DNA from: Achromobacter animicus
GTDB taxonomy: Bacteria; Pseudomonadota; Gammaproteobacteria; Burkholderiales; Burkholderiaceae_B
Assembly: GCF_902859585.1 (NCBI RefSeq)
Contig: NZ_CADIJM010000016.1
Coordinates: 31,437 to 95,436, forward strand
DNA: 64,000 nt
Direction of reading: 5' to 3'
Positions 37,995 through 47,981 of the stretch are shown one piece after another (positions within the stretch are counted from its first letter, which is position 1; each line of letters starts with the position of its first letter). The notes beneath the pieces are model-generated. The model was given only the letters and a program-made list of their open reading frames with translations. It did not search any database and was not told where the DNA came from. The translations under genes and the position numbers were made by a program.

Positions 37995-38486
37995 ATGAAT
38001 AGACCCGCTTCATACCGTCAACGTTCCAGTACCAGCCGGCGCGTAGAAAATACCGCCCTGGGATGGCTGGGTCATGACATGCGGGGCGCCGGTGTATTGG
38101 CGACTGCCCGCAAGCATCTGCAAATTCAATACGCGGTGGCGGCGGTGTTGCCCGCCCCGCTGGGTGCTGTGTGCCAGGTCGCCAAGCTGGAAAACCTGTG
38201 TCTGCACTTGGTGGTGCCGACCGCCGCGCATGCGGCCAAGATGCGTCAATTGGCGCCGCGCATCGCGCGGTCTCTGGCGGACCAGGGCTGGAACCTTAAC
38301 GAAATTGCCATCAAGGTACAAGCGGGGTTACCCAAGCCCGGCGCCCGTCAGCCGCGCCCTCCCACAGAGGCGCAGCCGCTGAACGACAAGGCTCTGGGTG
38401 CGTTCGAAACGCTGCACGGCAATCTGCGGCCAGGTCCGTTGGCCGATGCCGTCGCCAAGCTCTTGAAGCATCACAAGAGTAGCTGA
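37995..38486 (+). CDS. DUF721 (DciA-like) protein
   Basis: This 163-residue basic protein matches the DUF721 pattern. It has a central domain (about residues 40-110) with LPAPLGAVCQVAKLENLCL and then MRQLAPRIARSL and NEIAIKVQ, followed by a Pro-rich linker and a short helical C-terminus. DciA proteins load the replicative helicase in bacteria lacking DnaC, but DUF721 members are diverse, so the role is inferred. The ATG at 37995 gives a basic N-terminus (MNRPASYRQRSSTSRRVEN). It is divergent from the M23 gene with only 30 bp between the starts. Confidence 0.75.
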   Translation: MNRPASYRQRSSTSRRVENTALGWLGHDMRGAGVLATARKHLQIQYAVAAVLPAPLGAVCQVAKLENLCLHLVVPTAAHAAKMRQLAPRIARSLADQGWNLNEIAIKVQAGLPKPGARQPRPPTEAQPLNDKALGAFETLHGNLRPGPLADAVAKLLKHHKSS

Positions 38487-38640
38487 GCAACCCGGCTTTG
38501 TCCGGCAACTCAAAGGGCCGGAAACGTCGCGAAACCAACTTTTCAGACCGATGGCCGGATGGTGGGCTACCGGATTGCGACTATCGCGCGAGGGGATGAC
38601 GGCCAGCGTCGTCCCTAAGGAGAAACCCAAGCGGGTATCT

Positions 38641-38686
38641 AAGCAGAAACCCGCGCTAGGCCGGGGGTGGCCCCCGTGCGCGGGTT
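38641..38686 (-). terminator. Terminator of lpxC and the dcw cluster
   Basis: AACCCGCGC (38648-38656) pairs with GCGCGGGTT (38678-38686), with an inner CGGGGG/CCCCCG stem. On the minus strand TTTCTGCTT follows. It starts 17 nt after the lpxC stop. Confidence 0.75.
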
Positions 38687-38702
38687 CAGCGGAATCCTGG
38701 AG

Positions 38703-39626
38703 TCAGGCCAGTTTCCATTCATGGCGAAACGCCTGGGGCGCTTCTGCCTGCGATTCGTACGTGACGATTTCCCAGGCGTCGCGCTGCTCGAGCAGCGCGC
38801 GGGCAAGCTGGTTGTTCAGGCCGTGGCCCGATTTGCACGCCACATAACGTGCCACCAGCGGCTTGCCCAGCAGATACAGGTCGCCGATGGCGTCCAGGAT
38901 CTTGTGCTTGACGAATTCATCGTCGTAACGCAGCCCGTCGCTGTTCAGCACGCGGTACTCGTCCATGACGATGGCGTTGTCCAGGCTGCCGCCACGGGCC
39001 AGGCCCATCGACCGCAGGGCCTCGACTTCATTCACGAAACCAAAGGTGCGAGCCCGCGCGATTTCGCGAACGTACGAATGCGTGGCGAAATCGATTTCGG
39101 CGAAATTTGCCGTGGAGTCGATGGCGGGGTGACGGAAGTCGATCGAGAAAGCCAGCGCGTACCCTTCATGGGGTTCGAGCCGGGCCCATTTCTCGTTGCG
39201 GCCTTCGCCTTCACGCACTTCCACCGGCTTCAACACACGGATGAACTGCTTGGGCGCGTTCTGCTCGACGATGCCCGCCGAGCGCAACAGATAAACAAAC
39301 GTCGCCGCGCTGCCGTCCATGATGGGGACTTCTTCGGCAGTGAGGTCAACGTGCAGGTTGTCGATACCCAGGCCGGCCAACGCCGACATGAGATGTTCCA
39401 CGGTCGACACGCGAACATTGCCCTGTTGCAGCACGGACGCCATACGGGTGTCGCCCACGCCGGTGGCTTGCGCGGGCAGGTCGACGACCTGCGGCAGATC
39501 CACACGGTGAAAGACGATGCCGGTATTGGGCTGTGCCGGACGCAGGGTGAGCTCCACCCGCCGTCCTGAGTGGACGCCGACGCCTGTCGTGCGGACGAGA
39601 TTCTGGATGCTGCGCTGTCGGAACAT
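38703..39626 (-). CDS. lpxC: UDP-3-O-acyl-N-acetylglucosamine deacetylase LpxC
   Basis: This 307-residue zinc enzyme catalyses the committed step of lipid A synthesis. The zinc and catalytic motifs are present: [10 protein letters not shown] near residue 77, [11 protein letters not shown] near 237 and the SGHGLNN histidine near 265. The ATG at 39626 ([12 protein letters not shown]) matches the family start; an earlier in-frame ATG adds 11 unrelated residues. It is the distal gene of the dcw cluster after ftsZ, with 239 bp between them that includes two hairpins, so it may also have its own promoter. Confidence 0.97.
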   Translation of the reverse strand: MFRQRSIQNLVRTTGVGVHSGRRVELTLRPAQPNTGIVFHRVDLPQVVDLPAQATGVGDTRMASVLQQGNVRVSTVEHLMSALAGLGIDNLHVDLTAEEVPIMDGSAATFVYLLRSAGIVEQNAPKQFIRVLKPVEVREGEGRNEKWARLEPHEGYALAFSIDFRHPAIDSTANFAEIDFATHSYVREIARARTFGFVNEVEALRSMGLARGGSLDNAIVMDEYRVLNSDGLRYDDEFVKHKILDAIGDLYLLGKPLVARYVACKSGHGLNNQLARALLEQRDAWEIVTYESQAEAPQAFRHEWKLA

Positions 39627-39793
39627 GAGACTTGGAATTTTGAACCCGGAAGCCGGCAAGATAAGTACGGATTGCCGGCGTAACCGAAGTATTGTAACGC
39701 TGTCCGATCCATGCCGCCATTCAAACTGGCGTTCAGATCGGCCGAAACCTCCGTCCCTTATTTAACGTGCAAGGGAAACACGGACCGCTCTGC

Positions 39794-39862
39794 CTCCGGC
39801 TCGCCCGTGGGGACAGGCGAGCCGGAGTGAGGGAGTGCAGTTAGAGCCGTTGACCGGCTCTA
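39794..39862 (-). terminator. Two hairpins between ftsZ and lpxC
   Basis: TAGAGCCG (39842-39849) and CGGCTCTA (39855-39862) form an 8-bp stem just after the ftsZ stop. CTCCGGCTCGCC (39794-39805) and GGCGAGCCGGAG (39816-39827) form a perfect 12-bp stem 15 bp further on. Neither has a T-run, so they may set mRNA stability or partial termination and lower lpxC relative to ftsZ. Confidence 0.55.
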
Positions 39863-39865
39863 GGT

Positions 39866-41050
39866 TCAGTCCGCCTGCTTACGCAGGAAGGCCGGGATGT
39901 CGAAATGATCCATTCCCGAGCTTTCCAGCGCCCGCACCTGGGCCGACGCCTGGCTGCGCGGATTGCGCATGACAGACGGCATGTCCAGATTGCGGTAGTC
40001 GCCGCCTTGGCCGGCCGGCATCGTGCCCATGGGCATGTTGTCGGTGCCGGTGCGCAGCACTTCAGCGGTGTTCTGCACCAGTTGCGGACGGGCTTGCGCA
40101 CGGCCAAGGCCGGTTGCAACCACCGTGACGCGCAGGTTTTCGCCCATGGACTCGTCGTAGGCGGTGCCGAAGATCACGGTCGCGTCGTCCGAAGCGTAGC
40201 TGCGGATCGTTTCCATGATTTCGCGCGTTTCGCGCATCTTCAGCGAGCGGCTGGCGGTGATGTTGACCAGCACGCCACGCGCGCCGTTCAGATCCACACC
40301 TTCCAGCAGCGGGCAAGCAATGGCGTGCTCGGCGGCAACACGTGCGCGATCCGCGCCCGATGCCGACGCCGTGCCCATCATGGCCTGGCCCTGCTCACCC
40401 ATGATCGTCTTCACGTCTTCGAAGTCGACGTTGACGTTGCCTTCGACGTTGATGATTTCGGCGATACCCGCGCACGCGTTGTGCAGGATGTCGTCGGCCG
40501 AACGGAAGCAGTCTTCCTGCGTCGCGTCCTCGTCCATCAGTTCATAGAGGTTCTCATTGAGCACCACGATGAGCGAATGCACGTGCTTGGCCAGTTCCGA
40601 GATCCCGTCCTCGGCCATCTTCAGGCGCTTGTTGCCTTCAAAGGAGAAAGGCTTCGTGACCACGCCAACGGTCAGGATGCCCAGTTCCTTCGCCACTTCA
40701 GCCACGACCGGACCCGCACCGGTACCGGTGCCGCCGCCCATGCCCGCGGTGATGAAGACCATGTGCGCGCCGTTCAGCGCGGCACGGATTTCCTCACGCG
40801 CGGTTTCCGCCGACGCGCGTCCCTGCTCGGGCTTGGCGCCCGCGCCCAGACCGGTACGGCCCAGGCGGATCTGCACCGGCGCATTGGTTGCCGCCAGCGC
40901 TTGCGCATCGGTATTGGCGCAGATGAAATCCACGCCGTGCACACCGCTGCGAATCATGTGCGCGACGGCATTGCCGCCCGCACCACCCACACCAACGACC
41001 TTGATTACGGTCCCTTTGGTGTTGTTCTCAAGCATCTCAAAGTTCATCAT
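39866..41050 (-). CDS. ftsZ: Cell division GTPase FtsZ
   Basis: This 394-residue tubulin homologue forms the Z-ring. The GTP-binding signature GGGTGTGAGP lies near residue 104, the T7 synergy loop NVDFEDVKTIM near 206, and the conserved C-terminal peptide DIPAFLRKQAD at the end docks FtsA and ZipA. Two consecutive ATG codons start it; GGGAG lies 5 nt before the first. A 187-bp gap to ftsA contains an inverted repeat (CTCAAA 41121-41126, TTTGAG 41158-41163), so ftsZ may have extra control or its own promoter. Confidence 0.98.
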   Translation of the reverse strand: MMNFEMLENNTKGTVIKVVGVGGAGGNAVAHMIRSGVHGVDFICANTDAQALAATNAPVQIRLGRTGLGAGAKPEQGRASAETAREEIRAALNGAHMVFITAGMGGGTGTGAGPVVAEVAKELGILTVGVVTKPFSFEGNKRLKMAEDGISELAKHVHSLIVVLNENLYELMDEDATQEDCFRSADDILHNACAGIAEIINVEGNVNVDFEDVKTIMGEQGQAMMGTASASGADRARVAAEHAIACPLLEGVDLNGARGVLVNITASRSLKMRETREIMETIRSYASDDATVIFGTAYDESMGENLRVTVVATGLGRAQARPQLVQNTAEVLRTGTDNMPMGTMPAGQGGDYRNLDMPSVMRNPRSQASAQVRALESSGMDHFDIPAFLRKQAD

Positions 41051-41237
41051 GATGACTCCCTCACAAGTCCGAATTTGCAAATCACAAAAATTCCCCGACA
41101 ACCTATCTTTTGTGAATCGCCTCAAAGCCGACGCCGGCTACATAGGCCCGCTACGGGTTTGAGACGCCTCCTCTTTCTGGCGCTCCCCGCTAGACAGCCG
41201 CGGTTCGCACCAAGGAGCAGGCCCCAACCTGCACCCT

Positions 41238-42464
41238 TTAATTCATGAACCACTCTTTCATGCGCGCAAGCAGGCTCTTGAAGTTGCCCGTCTGCGCAGC
41301 CACCTTGCGGCCACGCACACGCTGCATGCGCGCTTCCTGCAGCAGCCCCATCACCGTCGAGAAGCGCGGATTGCGCATCACGTCGGCAAGGCTGCCTTCG
41401 TACTCGGGCACCGCCACGCGAACCGGCTTGAGGAATACGTCCTCGGCCAGTTCGATCATGCCGGGCAGCTGCGCGGATCCGCCGGTCAGGACCACGCCGG
41501 AAGCCAGCAGGTCCTCGTAGCCGGAATCGCGCACCACCTGCTGCACCAGCGTGAACAGTTCTTCGACGCGTGGCTCGATCACCGCGCCCAGCGCCTGGCG
41601 CTTGACCTGGCGCGGGCCGCGGTCGCCCAGACCCGGCACTTCCACGGACTCGTCCGGGCTGGCCAGCACCTGCTTGGCGACGCCGTAGCGCAGCTTGATT
41701 TCTTCGGCATCGGGCGTGGGCGTGCGCAGCATCGCCGCGATGTCGTTGGTGATCTGATCGCCGGCGATGGGCAGCACGGCGGTGTGGCGGATTGCGCCGC
41801 CGGTGAAGATGGCAACGTCGGTCGTGCCCCCGCCGATGTCGACGAGAACGACGCCCAGCTCCTTTTCGTCGGCGGTCAGCACGGCCAGGCTGGAGGCGAG
41901 CGGCTGCAGGATCAGGTCCTGCACTTCCAGGCCGCAGCGGCGGACGCACTTGACGATGTTCTGCGCGGCGCTGACGGCGCCGGTCACGATGTGCACGCGC
42001 ACTTCCAGGCGCAGGCCGCTCATCCCGATGGGCTCGCGGATGTCTTCCTGGCCGTCGACGATGAACTCCTGCGTCAGCACGTGCAGCACCTGCTGGTCCG
42101 TCGGGATGTTCACCGCCTTGGCGGTCTCGATGACGCGGGCGACGTCGGTGGCGGTGACTTCCTTGTCCTTCACGGCGACCATGCCGCTGGAATTGAAGCT
42201 GCGGATATGGCTGCCGGCGATGCCGGTGTAGACGTCTCGAATCTTGCAATCTGCCATTAGCTCGGCTTCTTCAAGCGCGCGCTGAATGGAATTCACAGTG
42301 GTCTCGATATTGACGACCACGCCCTTGCGCATGCCGCGCGATTCGTGCTGGCCCAGGCCAAGCACCTCGAAGCGGCCTTCAGGCAGGATTTCAGCCACCA
42401 CAGCCACCACCTTGCTGGTGCCGATATCGAGGGCGACGATAAGGTCCTTGATGTCACGGGTCAT
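41238..42464 (-). CDS. ftsA: Cell division protein FtsA
   Basis: This 408-residue actin-like ATPase tethers FtsZ to the membrane. It has the phosphate-binding segments VALDIGTSKV near residue 10 and VDIGGGTTDVAIF near 205, the adenosine motif VVLTGGSAQLPG near 332, and a C-terminal amphipathic helix LLARMKEWFMN. The ATG at 42464 is 4 nt after the ftsQ stop; a frame extension upstream lies over ftsQ and is not credible. Confidence 0.97.
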   Translation of the reverse strand: MTRDIKDLIVALDIGTSKVVAVVAEILPEGRFEVLGLGQHESRGMRKGVVVNIETTVNSIQRALEEAELMADCKIRDVYTGIAGSHIRSFNSSGMVAVKDKEVTATDVARVIETAKAVNIPTDQQVLHVLTQEFIVDGQEDIREPIGMSGLRLEVRVHIVTGAVSAAQNIVKCVRRCGLEVQDLILQPLASSLAVLTADEKELGVVLVDIGGGTTDVAIFTGGAIRHTAVLPIAGDQITNDIAAMLRTPTPDAEEIKLRYGVAKQVLASPDESVEVPGLGDRGPRQVKRQALGAVIEPRVEELFTLVQQVVRDSGYEDLLASGVVLTGGSAQLPGMIELAEDVFLKPVRVAVPEYEGSLADVMRNPRFSTVMGLLQEARMQRVRGRKVAAQTGNFKSLLARMKEWFMN

Positions 42465-42468
42465 GGCG

Positions 42469-43293
42469 TTAGCGTTTCTTGGGAGGTTTCGGTGTGGATT
42501 TGGATTTGGTTTCCGACGCGGGCAACGGGGCCAGCGCCAGGGCGAAACCATTCGGATAGCGCAGGTCGGCCTGCGTGACGGTGCGCCCTACCAGGCGCCC
42601 CGACACGGTGGGCCACGCCTGCACAAAGCGTTGAATACGAGCCGCGAACGGCAAGGCGCCGGGCAGGCCGTGCGGGTCCGGCGCATCGGCGCCCGGATCG
42701 CGGCCCAGGTCCAGCAGCATGCCGTTGGAAAGCACGACGCGCCAGGCGTAGCGCGGGCTCAGTTCCAACTGTTCCACATGCATGTCCAGCGGCGCGAACC
42801 AGCGCGCCAGCTCGGCGTAGCGCTGCACGACCAGCGCTTCCGTGCCGTCGGGTCCGGAGAACTGCGGCAGCACCGTGTCGTCGTCCACCTCGCCCGTGTT
42901 GGCCGTGAACGCCTCGCCCCAGGTGTTGATCATCTGGTTCTCGTTCCACAGCGCCAGGGGCTGCTGTTCCTCGATGCGCACACGCAGCACGTTCGGCCAG
43001 ATCCGCCGCACCGTGGCATGCCGGACCCAGGGCACCGATTCGAAGATCTCGCGCGCGTCGTCCAGGTCCACCGTGAAGAAGTTGCCCTTCACGCGGCCCG
43101 CGATCGCCGAACGCACGGCGCCCGTCGACACATAGTGAAGCTCGGTGTCCGGCATCGATTCCAGCTCGATCGCCGACAGCGTGAAATACGGACGTTGCGC
43201 TACCCACACCACGCCCGCGATGAGCATGGCGGCAACCGCCAGCACGGCGAGCGTGTTGGCGATCAGGTTGGTAGTACGAGCGTCGTTCCACAC
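42469..43293 (-). CDS. ftsQ: Cell division protein FtsQ
   Basis: This 274-residue single-pass protein (membrane segment about residues 14-33) recruits FtsB and FtsL. The periplasmic POTRA domain includes YFTLSAIELE, GNFFTVDLDDAREIFESVPWVRHATVRRIWP and VRIEEQQPLALW in separate stretches, followed by the beta domain. Its C-terminus is a basic Lys/Pro tail (SKSTPKPPKKR). It lies 12 nt after ddl and 4 nt before ftsA. Confidence 0.95.
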   Translation of the reverse strand: MWNDARTTNLIANTLAVLAVAAMLIAGVVWVAQRPYFTLSAIELESMPDTELHYVSTGAVRSAIAGRVKGNFFTVDLDDAREIFESVPWVRHATVRRIWPNVLRVRIEEQQPLALWNENQMINTWGEAFTANTGEVDDDTVLPQFSGPDGTEALVVQRYAELARWFAPLDMHVEQLELSPRYAWRVVLSNGMLLDLGRDPGADAPDPHGLPGALPFAARIQRFVQAWPTVSGRLVGRTVTQADLRYPNGFALALAPLPASETKSKSTPKPPKKR

Positions 43294-43305
43294 GGAGTAT
43301 CCAGG

Positions 43306-44256
43306 TCAAGCGTTGCGGGCGTGGCCGTGCACCTTGCACGAGGCCTCGGACAGGATGGCCACGCACAATTCTGCATAGCCGATCCCCACGGCCTTCGCGG
43401 CCATGGGCACCAGGGAGTGGCCGGTCATGCCGGGCGAAGTATTCATTTCAAGCAGCCAGGGCCGGTTGTCGGCATCGAGGATGAAATCGGCGCGGCCCCA
43501 GCCTTCGCAGCCCAGCGTCTGATAGGCCTTGACGGCAATCCGCGCGACTTCTTCAGCGACGTCCGCGGGCAAGGCGGCCGGGCAGAAATACTGCGTGTCG
43601 TCGGAGAAATACTTGTGTTCGTAGTCGTAGTTGCCGCCCGGCGCCGCGATCTCGATCACCGGCAGCGCGCGCGCCGCCTTGCCCGAGCCCAGCACGGCCA
43701 CGGTCAGCTCGCGCCCAGTGATGAACTGCTCGGCCAGGACCTCGCTGTCGTACTGCGCGGCTGCGGCGTAGGCTTCCTTCATGTCTGAGTAGCCGACGAC
43801 CTTGGTGATGCCCACGGTCGAGCCCTCGTGCGGCGGCTTGATGATCAGCGGCAGTTGCAGGCGGTCGGGGACCAGGCGCAGTTCGGTATCGGCATCCAGC
43901 ACTTCAAAGTCGGGCGTGGGCAGGCCATGCTGCAGCCAGATGCGCTTGGTCATGGTCTTGTCCATGGCCAGTGCCGAGGCCATCGGGCCGCTGCCCGTGT
44001 AAGGAATGCCCAACAGTTCCAGCGCGCCCTGCAGGGTGCCGTCTTCGCCGTAACGGCCGTGCAGCGCGATGAACACGCGGTCAAAGCCTTGATCGGCCAG
44101 TTCGGCAAGACTGCGCTCGCCGGTGTCGAACAGGTGCGCGTCCACGCCGGCGCTGGTCAGCGCCTCGTGAACGCCCTTGCCGGACATGAGCGAAACTTCA
44201 CGTTCGGCGGACCGGCCGCCGTACAACACACCCACCTTGCCGAATTGCTTGCTCAT
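43306..44256 (-). CDS. ddl: D-alanine-D-alanine ligase
   Basis: This 316-residue ATP-grasp enzyme joins two D-alanines for the peptidoglycan stem. It has [17 protein letters not shown] at residues 10-26, [23 protein letters not shown] in parts near 66-88, the [10 protein letters not shown] loop and the metal motif [13 protein letters not shown] near 280. It corresponds to the DdlB form found in dcw clusters. ATGA overlap with murC shows tight coupling. Confidence 0.96.
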   Translation of the reverse strand: MSKQFGKVGVLYGGRSAEREVSLMSGKGVHEALTSAGVDAHLFDTGERSLAELADQGFDRVFIALHGRYGEDGTLQGALELLGIPYTGSGPMASALAMDKTMTKRIWLQHGLPTPDFEVLDADTELRLVPDRLQLPLIIKPPHEGSTVGITKVVGYSDMKEAYAAAAQYDSEVLAEQFITGRELTVAVLGSGKAARALPVIEIAAPGGNYDYEHKYFSDDTQYFCPAALPADVAEEVARIAVKAYQTLGCEGWGRADFILDADNRPWLLEMNTSPGMTGHSLVPMAAKAVGIGYAELCVAILSEASCKVHGHARNA

Positions 44257-45659
44257 GCCAGCTCTCCCACCTGGGCGGGGACCTTGCTGATCGAACCCGC
44301 CCCCATCACGATGACGACGTCGCCATCGCGCACGAAATCCACAACCGTCTGCGGCAGCTCCGCCACGTCTTCCACGAATACCGGCTCGACCTTGCCGGCC
44401 ACGCGCAACGCGCGCGACAGGGCACGTCCGTCAGCGGCGACCAGCGGCGGTTCGCCAGCGGCATAGACCTCGGTCAGCAGGACGGCGTCAGCCGTGCCCA
44501 ACACCCGCACGAAATCCTCGAAGCAATCGCGCGTCCGCGTGTAGCGGTGCGGCTGGAAGGCCAGCACGATGCGACGATCGGGCCAGGCGCCGCGCGCCGC
44601 AGCCAGCGTTGCCGACATTTCGACCGGATGGTGGCCGTAATCGTCGATCACCGTGAACGTGCCGCCGCCGTGGTTGGCCGGCACCGGGAATTCGCCCGTC
44701 TGCGTGAAGCGGCGGCCCACGCCCTTGAACGCGCGCAGCGCCTCGCAGATGGCGGCGTCGGACACGCCCAGCTCGGTCGCCACGGCGATCGCGGCCAGCG
44801 CGTTGCGCACGTTGTGCAGGCCGGGCAGATTCAGTTCGACGTTCAGGGGCGGCAACAGCGTGTCGCGGTGAGTGCGCTGCACGTTGAAGCGCATGCGCGT
44901 GCCGTCGGGCTGCACCTCATAGGCACGCACCTGCGCTTCTTCGTTCAGGCCGTAGGTCGTGATGGGACGCGACACGAACGGCATGATCTCGCGCACGTTC
45001 GCGTCGTCCGAGCACAGCACGGCGCTGCCATAGAACGGCAGGCGCTGCGTGAATTCGATGAACGCGCTCTTGAGCCGCGCCACGTCGTGCCCGTAGGTGT
45101 CCATGTGATCGGCATCGATATTGGTCACGATGGCCATCACGGGCAGCAGGTTCAGGAACGAGGCGTCCGACTCGTCGGCCTCGACCACGATGTAGTCGCC
45201 CTGCCCCAGCCGCGCATTGGCGCCCGCCGAATTCAGGCGGCCGCCGATCACGAACGTGGGGTCCAGGTCGCCCGCCGCCAGCACGCTGGCGACCAGGCTG
45301 GTCGTGGTGGTCTTGCCGTGCGTGCCGGCCACGGCGATGCCGCGCTTCAAGCGCATCAGCTCGGCCAGCATGATGGCGCGCGGCACCACCGGAATACGTG
45401 CAGAGCGCGCCGCGATCACTTCGGGGTTGTCGCCCGCCACCGCGGTGGAGGTGACGATGGCGCTGGCGCCCGTGACGTTGCTGGCGGCATGGCCGATCGC
45501 GATCTTCACGCCCAGGCCGGCCAGGCGGCGCGTCACCGCCGACTCGTTCAGGTCGGAACCGCTGATGTCGTAGCCCAGGTTCAGCAGCACTTCGGCAATG
45601 CCGCTCATGCCCGAACCGCCGATGCCTACAAAATGGATATGTTGAATTCTGTGTTTCAT
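44253..45659 (-). CDS. murC: UDP-N-acetylmuramate-L-alanine ligase MurC
   Basis: This 468-residue ligase adds L-Ala to UDP-MurNAc. It has the UDP-binding [17 protein letters not shown] at the N-terminus, the ATP loop [11 protein letters not shown] near residue 113, and the Mur-ligase motifs [12 protein letters not shown] and DYGHHPVEM. Both ends overlap neighbours by ATGA (murG upstream, ddl downstream). Confidence 0.97.
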   Translation of the reverse strand: MKHRIQHIHFVGIGGSGMSGIAEVLLNLGYDISGSDLNESAVTRRLAGLGVKIAIGHAASNVTGASAIVTSTAVAGDNPEVIAARSARIPVVPRAIMLAELMRLKRGIAVAGTHGKTTTTSLVASVLAAGDLDPTFVIGGRLNSAGANARLGQGDYIVVEADESDASFLNLLPVMAIVTNIDADHMDTYGHDVARLKSAFIEFTQRLPFYGSAVLCSDDANVREIMPFVSRPITTYGLNEEAQVRAYEVQPDGTRMRFNVQRTHRDTLLPPLNVELNLPGLHNVRNALAAIAVATELGVSDAAICEALRAFKGVGRRFTQTGEFPVPANHGGGTFTVIDDYGHHPVEMSATLAAARGAWPDRRIVLAFQPHRYTRTRDCFEDFVRVLGTADAVLLTEVYAAGEPPLVAADGRALSRALRVAGKVEPVFVEDVAELPQTVVDFVRDGDVVIVMGAGSISKVPAQVGELA

Positions 45660-46732
45660 GATGAACGCCCCGCTGCTTGTTCACAGACGTCGGCGATATG
45701 GGCGGCCGCGTCGGGACGCGCATGCGCGCGGGCCCGGACGGCGACAGCCTCAAGTTCTTGTCGGGTGCGCTGGCTCAGCCAGTCCGCCAGCCACTCAGGC
45801 GTCAGGGCGGTCTGCGGCTGCAGCCAGGCGGCCTGCGCGTCGCTCAGGAAGCGCGCGTTGGCAGTCTGGTGGTCATCGATGGCGTGGGGAAACGGCACGA
45901 ACAGCGCCGCGACGCCGGCTGCCGCCACTTCGGACACCGTCATGGCGCCTGCGCGGCAGATCAGCAGATCGGCGTCGGCCATGGCGCCCGCCATGTCGTC
46001 GATGAAAGCGCGGCAATCGGCCTGCACGCCCGCCTGGGCGTAGGCCTGTTGCAGCGCCGGCAAATGTTGTTCACCGGCCTGGTGGACGACTGTCGGCCGG
46101 TTCTCGAGCGGCAGACGCGCCAGCGCCTGCGGCACGGTGGTGTTCAAGGCTTGCGCCCCCAGGCTGCCGCCCACCACCAGCACGCGCAGCGGGCCGGTGC
46201 GGCCGGTATAGCGTTCCGCGGGATCCGGCAAGGCGCACAGGTCGGCGCGAACCGGGTTGCCCATGGCTTCGCCCTTGGGCAGCACGCCAGGAAATCCGCT
46301 CAGCACACGGCGCGACATCTTCGCCAGGCACTTGTTGGCGGTGCCGGCGACGGCATTCTGTTCGTGCACGACCAGCGGCGTGCCGCGCAGCGCCGCGATC
46401 ACGCCGCCCGGAAATGCCACGTAACCGCCCATGCCCAACACCACGTCGGGACGCACGTCGGACAGCCGCGACCACGCTTGCGCGAACGCGCGCAGCAGCA
46501 GGAACGGCAGCTTCAGCAACGCGGACGCGCCCTTGCCGCGCACGCCCTGGAAGCGCAGCGGCACCAGTTCGATGCCGCGCGGCGGCACGAGGCGGCCTTC
46601 CATCTTTTCGGGATTGCCCAGCCACAGCACGCGCCAGCCGCGTTCGCGCAGCACGTCGGCCACGGCGAGACCCGGCATGATATGACCGCCGGTGCCACCG
46701 GCCATGATCAGGATCGTGCGAGCGGCGGTCAT
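45656..46732 (-). CDS. murG: UDP-GlcNAc:lipid I transferase MurG
   Basis: This 358-residue GT28 glycosyltransferase makes lipid II from lipid I at the inner face of the membrane. Glycine-rich loops [16 protein letters not shown] near residue 10 and [11 protein letters not shown] near 98 bind lipid I, and [12 protein letters not shown] and [15 protein letters not shown] bind UDP-GlcNAc. The ATG at 46732 overlaps the ftsW stop by ATGA; the frame extends upstream over ftsW, which is not coding there. Confidence 0.97.
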   Translation of the reverse strand: MTAARTILIMAGGTGGHIMPGLAVADVLRERGWRVLWLGNPEKMEGRLVPPRGIELVPLRFQGVRGKGASALLKLPFLLLRAFAQAWSRLSDVRPDVVLGMGGYVAFPGGVIAALRGTPLVVHEQNAVAGTANKCLAKMSRRVLSGFPGVLPKGEAMGNPVRADLCALPDPAERYTGRTGPLRVLVVGGSLGAQALNTTVPQALARLPLENRPTVVHQAGEQHLPALQQAYAQAGVQADCRAFIDDMAGAMADADLLICRAGAMTVSEVAAAGVAALFVPFPHAIDDHQTANARFLSDAQAAWLQPQTALTPEWLADWLSQRTRQELEAVAVRARAHARPDAAAHIADVCEQAAGRSS

Positions 46733-47922
46733 ACCCGTCCCCCGCGCATCATGATGCGGTTTTCCACGTCGACCCGGATCAGCATCGCCAGCGCGCACAG
46801 GTTCATCACCACGCCCGAACCGCCGTAGCTCATCAGGGGCAGCGTCAGGCCCTTGGTGGGCAGCAGGCCCAGGCACACGCCCATGTTGATGAACGACTGC
46901 ACGCCGAACCACATGGCCACGCCGTGCGCGACCAGGCCGGCGAACGTGCGCTCCATGGCGATGGCCTGACGGCCGATGTCGAAACCGCGATACACGATGA
47001 TGGCGAACAGCGTGATCACCAGCATGACGCCGGCAAAGCCCAGTTCCTCGCCCACCACCGCCATCAGGAAGTCGGTATGCGCCTCGGGCAGGTAATGCAG
47101 TTTTTCCACGCTGGCGCCCAGGCCCACGCCGAACCATTCACCGCGGCCCAGCGCAATCAGCGAGTGCGACAGCTGGTACGCGCTGCCATAGGCGTTGTCT
47201 TCGTTCCAGGGGTCCAGGTAGGCGAACAGCCGCGCACGACGCCACGGCGACAGCCAGATCAGCATCAGGAACGTGCCCACCAGCACGGCAAGCAGGCTGC
47301 TGAAATACTTGCCGTTGATGCCGCCCAGAAACAGGATGCCGATGGCAATGGCCACGATCACCATGAACGCGCCCAGGTCGGGCTCGAGGAGCAGCAGCAT
47401 GCCGACGCCGGCCAGCGCGAACGCCATCGGCAGGAAGCCGCGGGCAAAGGCCTGCATGTGCTCCTGCTTGCGCACGGTGTAGTCGGCCGCGTAAAGCAAG
47501 GCGGCAAGCTTCATCAGCTCGGACGGCTGGAAATTCAGCGGACCCAACGGGATCCAGCGGTGCGCGCCGTTGACTTCGCGGCCGATGCCCGGAATCAGCA
47601 CCGCCACCAGCAACACCATCGTCACCACGAAAAGCGGCACGGCCAGACGCTGCCAGACCCGGATGGGGATCGACAGCACCACGGCGGCGCCGAGCAGACC
47701 CGCGCTCACGAAGAGACCGTGGCGGATCACGAAGTAATAGCGGCCATAGGACGCATAGCGCGGGCCGTCGGCCAGCGCGATCGATGCCGAATACACCATC
47801 AGCAGGCCGAGCAGCAGCAACGTCGACGCCGCGATCACGAGCGGCATGTCGAAGTTGCGCATGCGGGTACGGCCGGGCCGTACGGCATTGACGCTGGCGG
47901 TCAGGTCGGCGATCAGGCTCAT
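46729..47922 (-). CDS. ftsW: Septal peptidoglycan polymerase FtsW
   Basis: This 397-residue SEDS-family protein polymerises lipid II together with FtsI at the septum. About ten membrane segments are visible, with the conserved [20 protein letters not shown] region near residues 118-137 and the C-terminal [14 protein letters not shown]. The start at 47922 lies directly on the TGA of a 20-codon ORF that connects it to murD. Pairing with FtsI in the same cluster fits the known FtsW-FtsI complex. Confidence 0.96.
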   Translation of the reverse strand: MSLIADLTASVNAVRPGRTRMRNFDMPLVIAASTLLLLGLLMVYSASIALADGPRYASYGRYYFVIRHGLFVSAGLLGAAVVLSIPIRVWQRLAVPLFVVTMVLLVAVLIPGIGREVNGAHRWIPLGPLNFQPSELMKLAALLYAADYTVRKQEHMQAFARGFLPMAFALAGVGMLLLLEPDLGAFMVIVAIAIGILFLGGINGKYFSSLLAVLVGTFLMLIWLSPWRRARLFAYLDPWNEDNAYGSAYQLSHSLIALGRGEWFGVGLGASVEKLHYLPEAHTDFLMAVVGEELGFAGVMLVITLFAIIVYRGFDIGRQAIAMERTFAGLVAHGVAMWFGVQSFINMGVCLGLLPTKGLTLPLMSYGGSGVVMNLCALAMLIRVDVENRIMMRGGRV

Positions 47923-47981
47923 TGTGCGGCCTCGGCGCCACGCGCCACGGAATTCGCCCAGGAGGCGGCGTTGCGGTTCAT
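47919..47981 (-). CDS. Possible 20-codon linking ORF between murD and ftsW
   Basis: The reading frame encodes [20 protein letters not shown]. Its ATG overlaps the murD stop as ATGA and its TGA overlaps the ftsW ATG as ATGA, the same joint used through most of this cluster. It would therefore pass ribosomes from murD to ftsW across a 55-bp gap. The peptide has no recognisable domain and no known homologue that I can name. It may be purely a translational relay, a truncated relic, or chance; conservation would decide. Confidence 0.4.
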   Translation of the reverse strand: MNRNAASWANSVARGAEAAQ

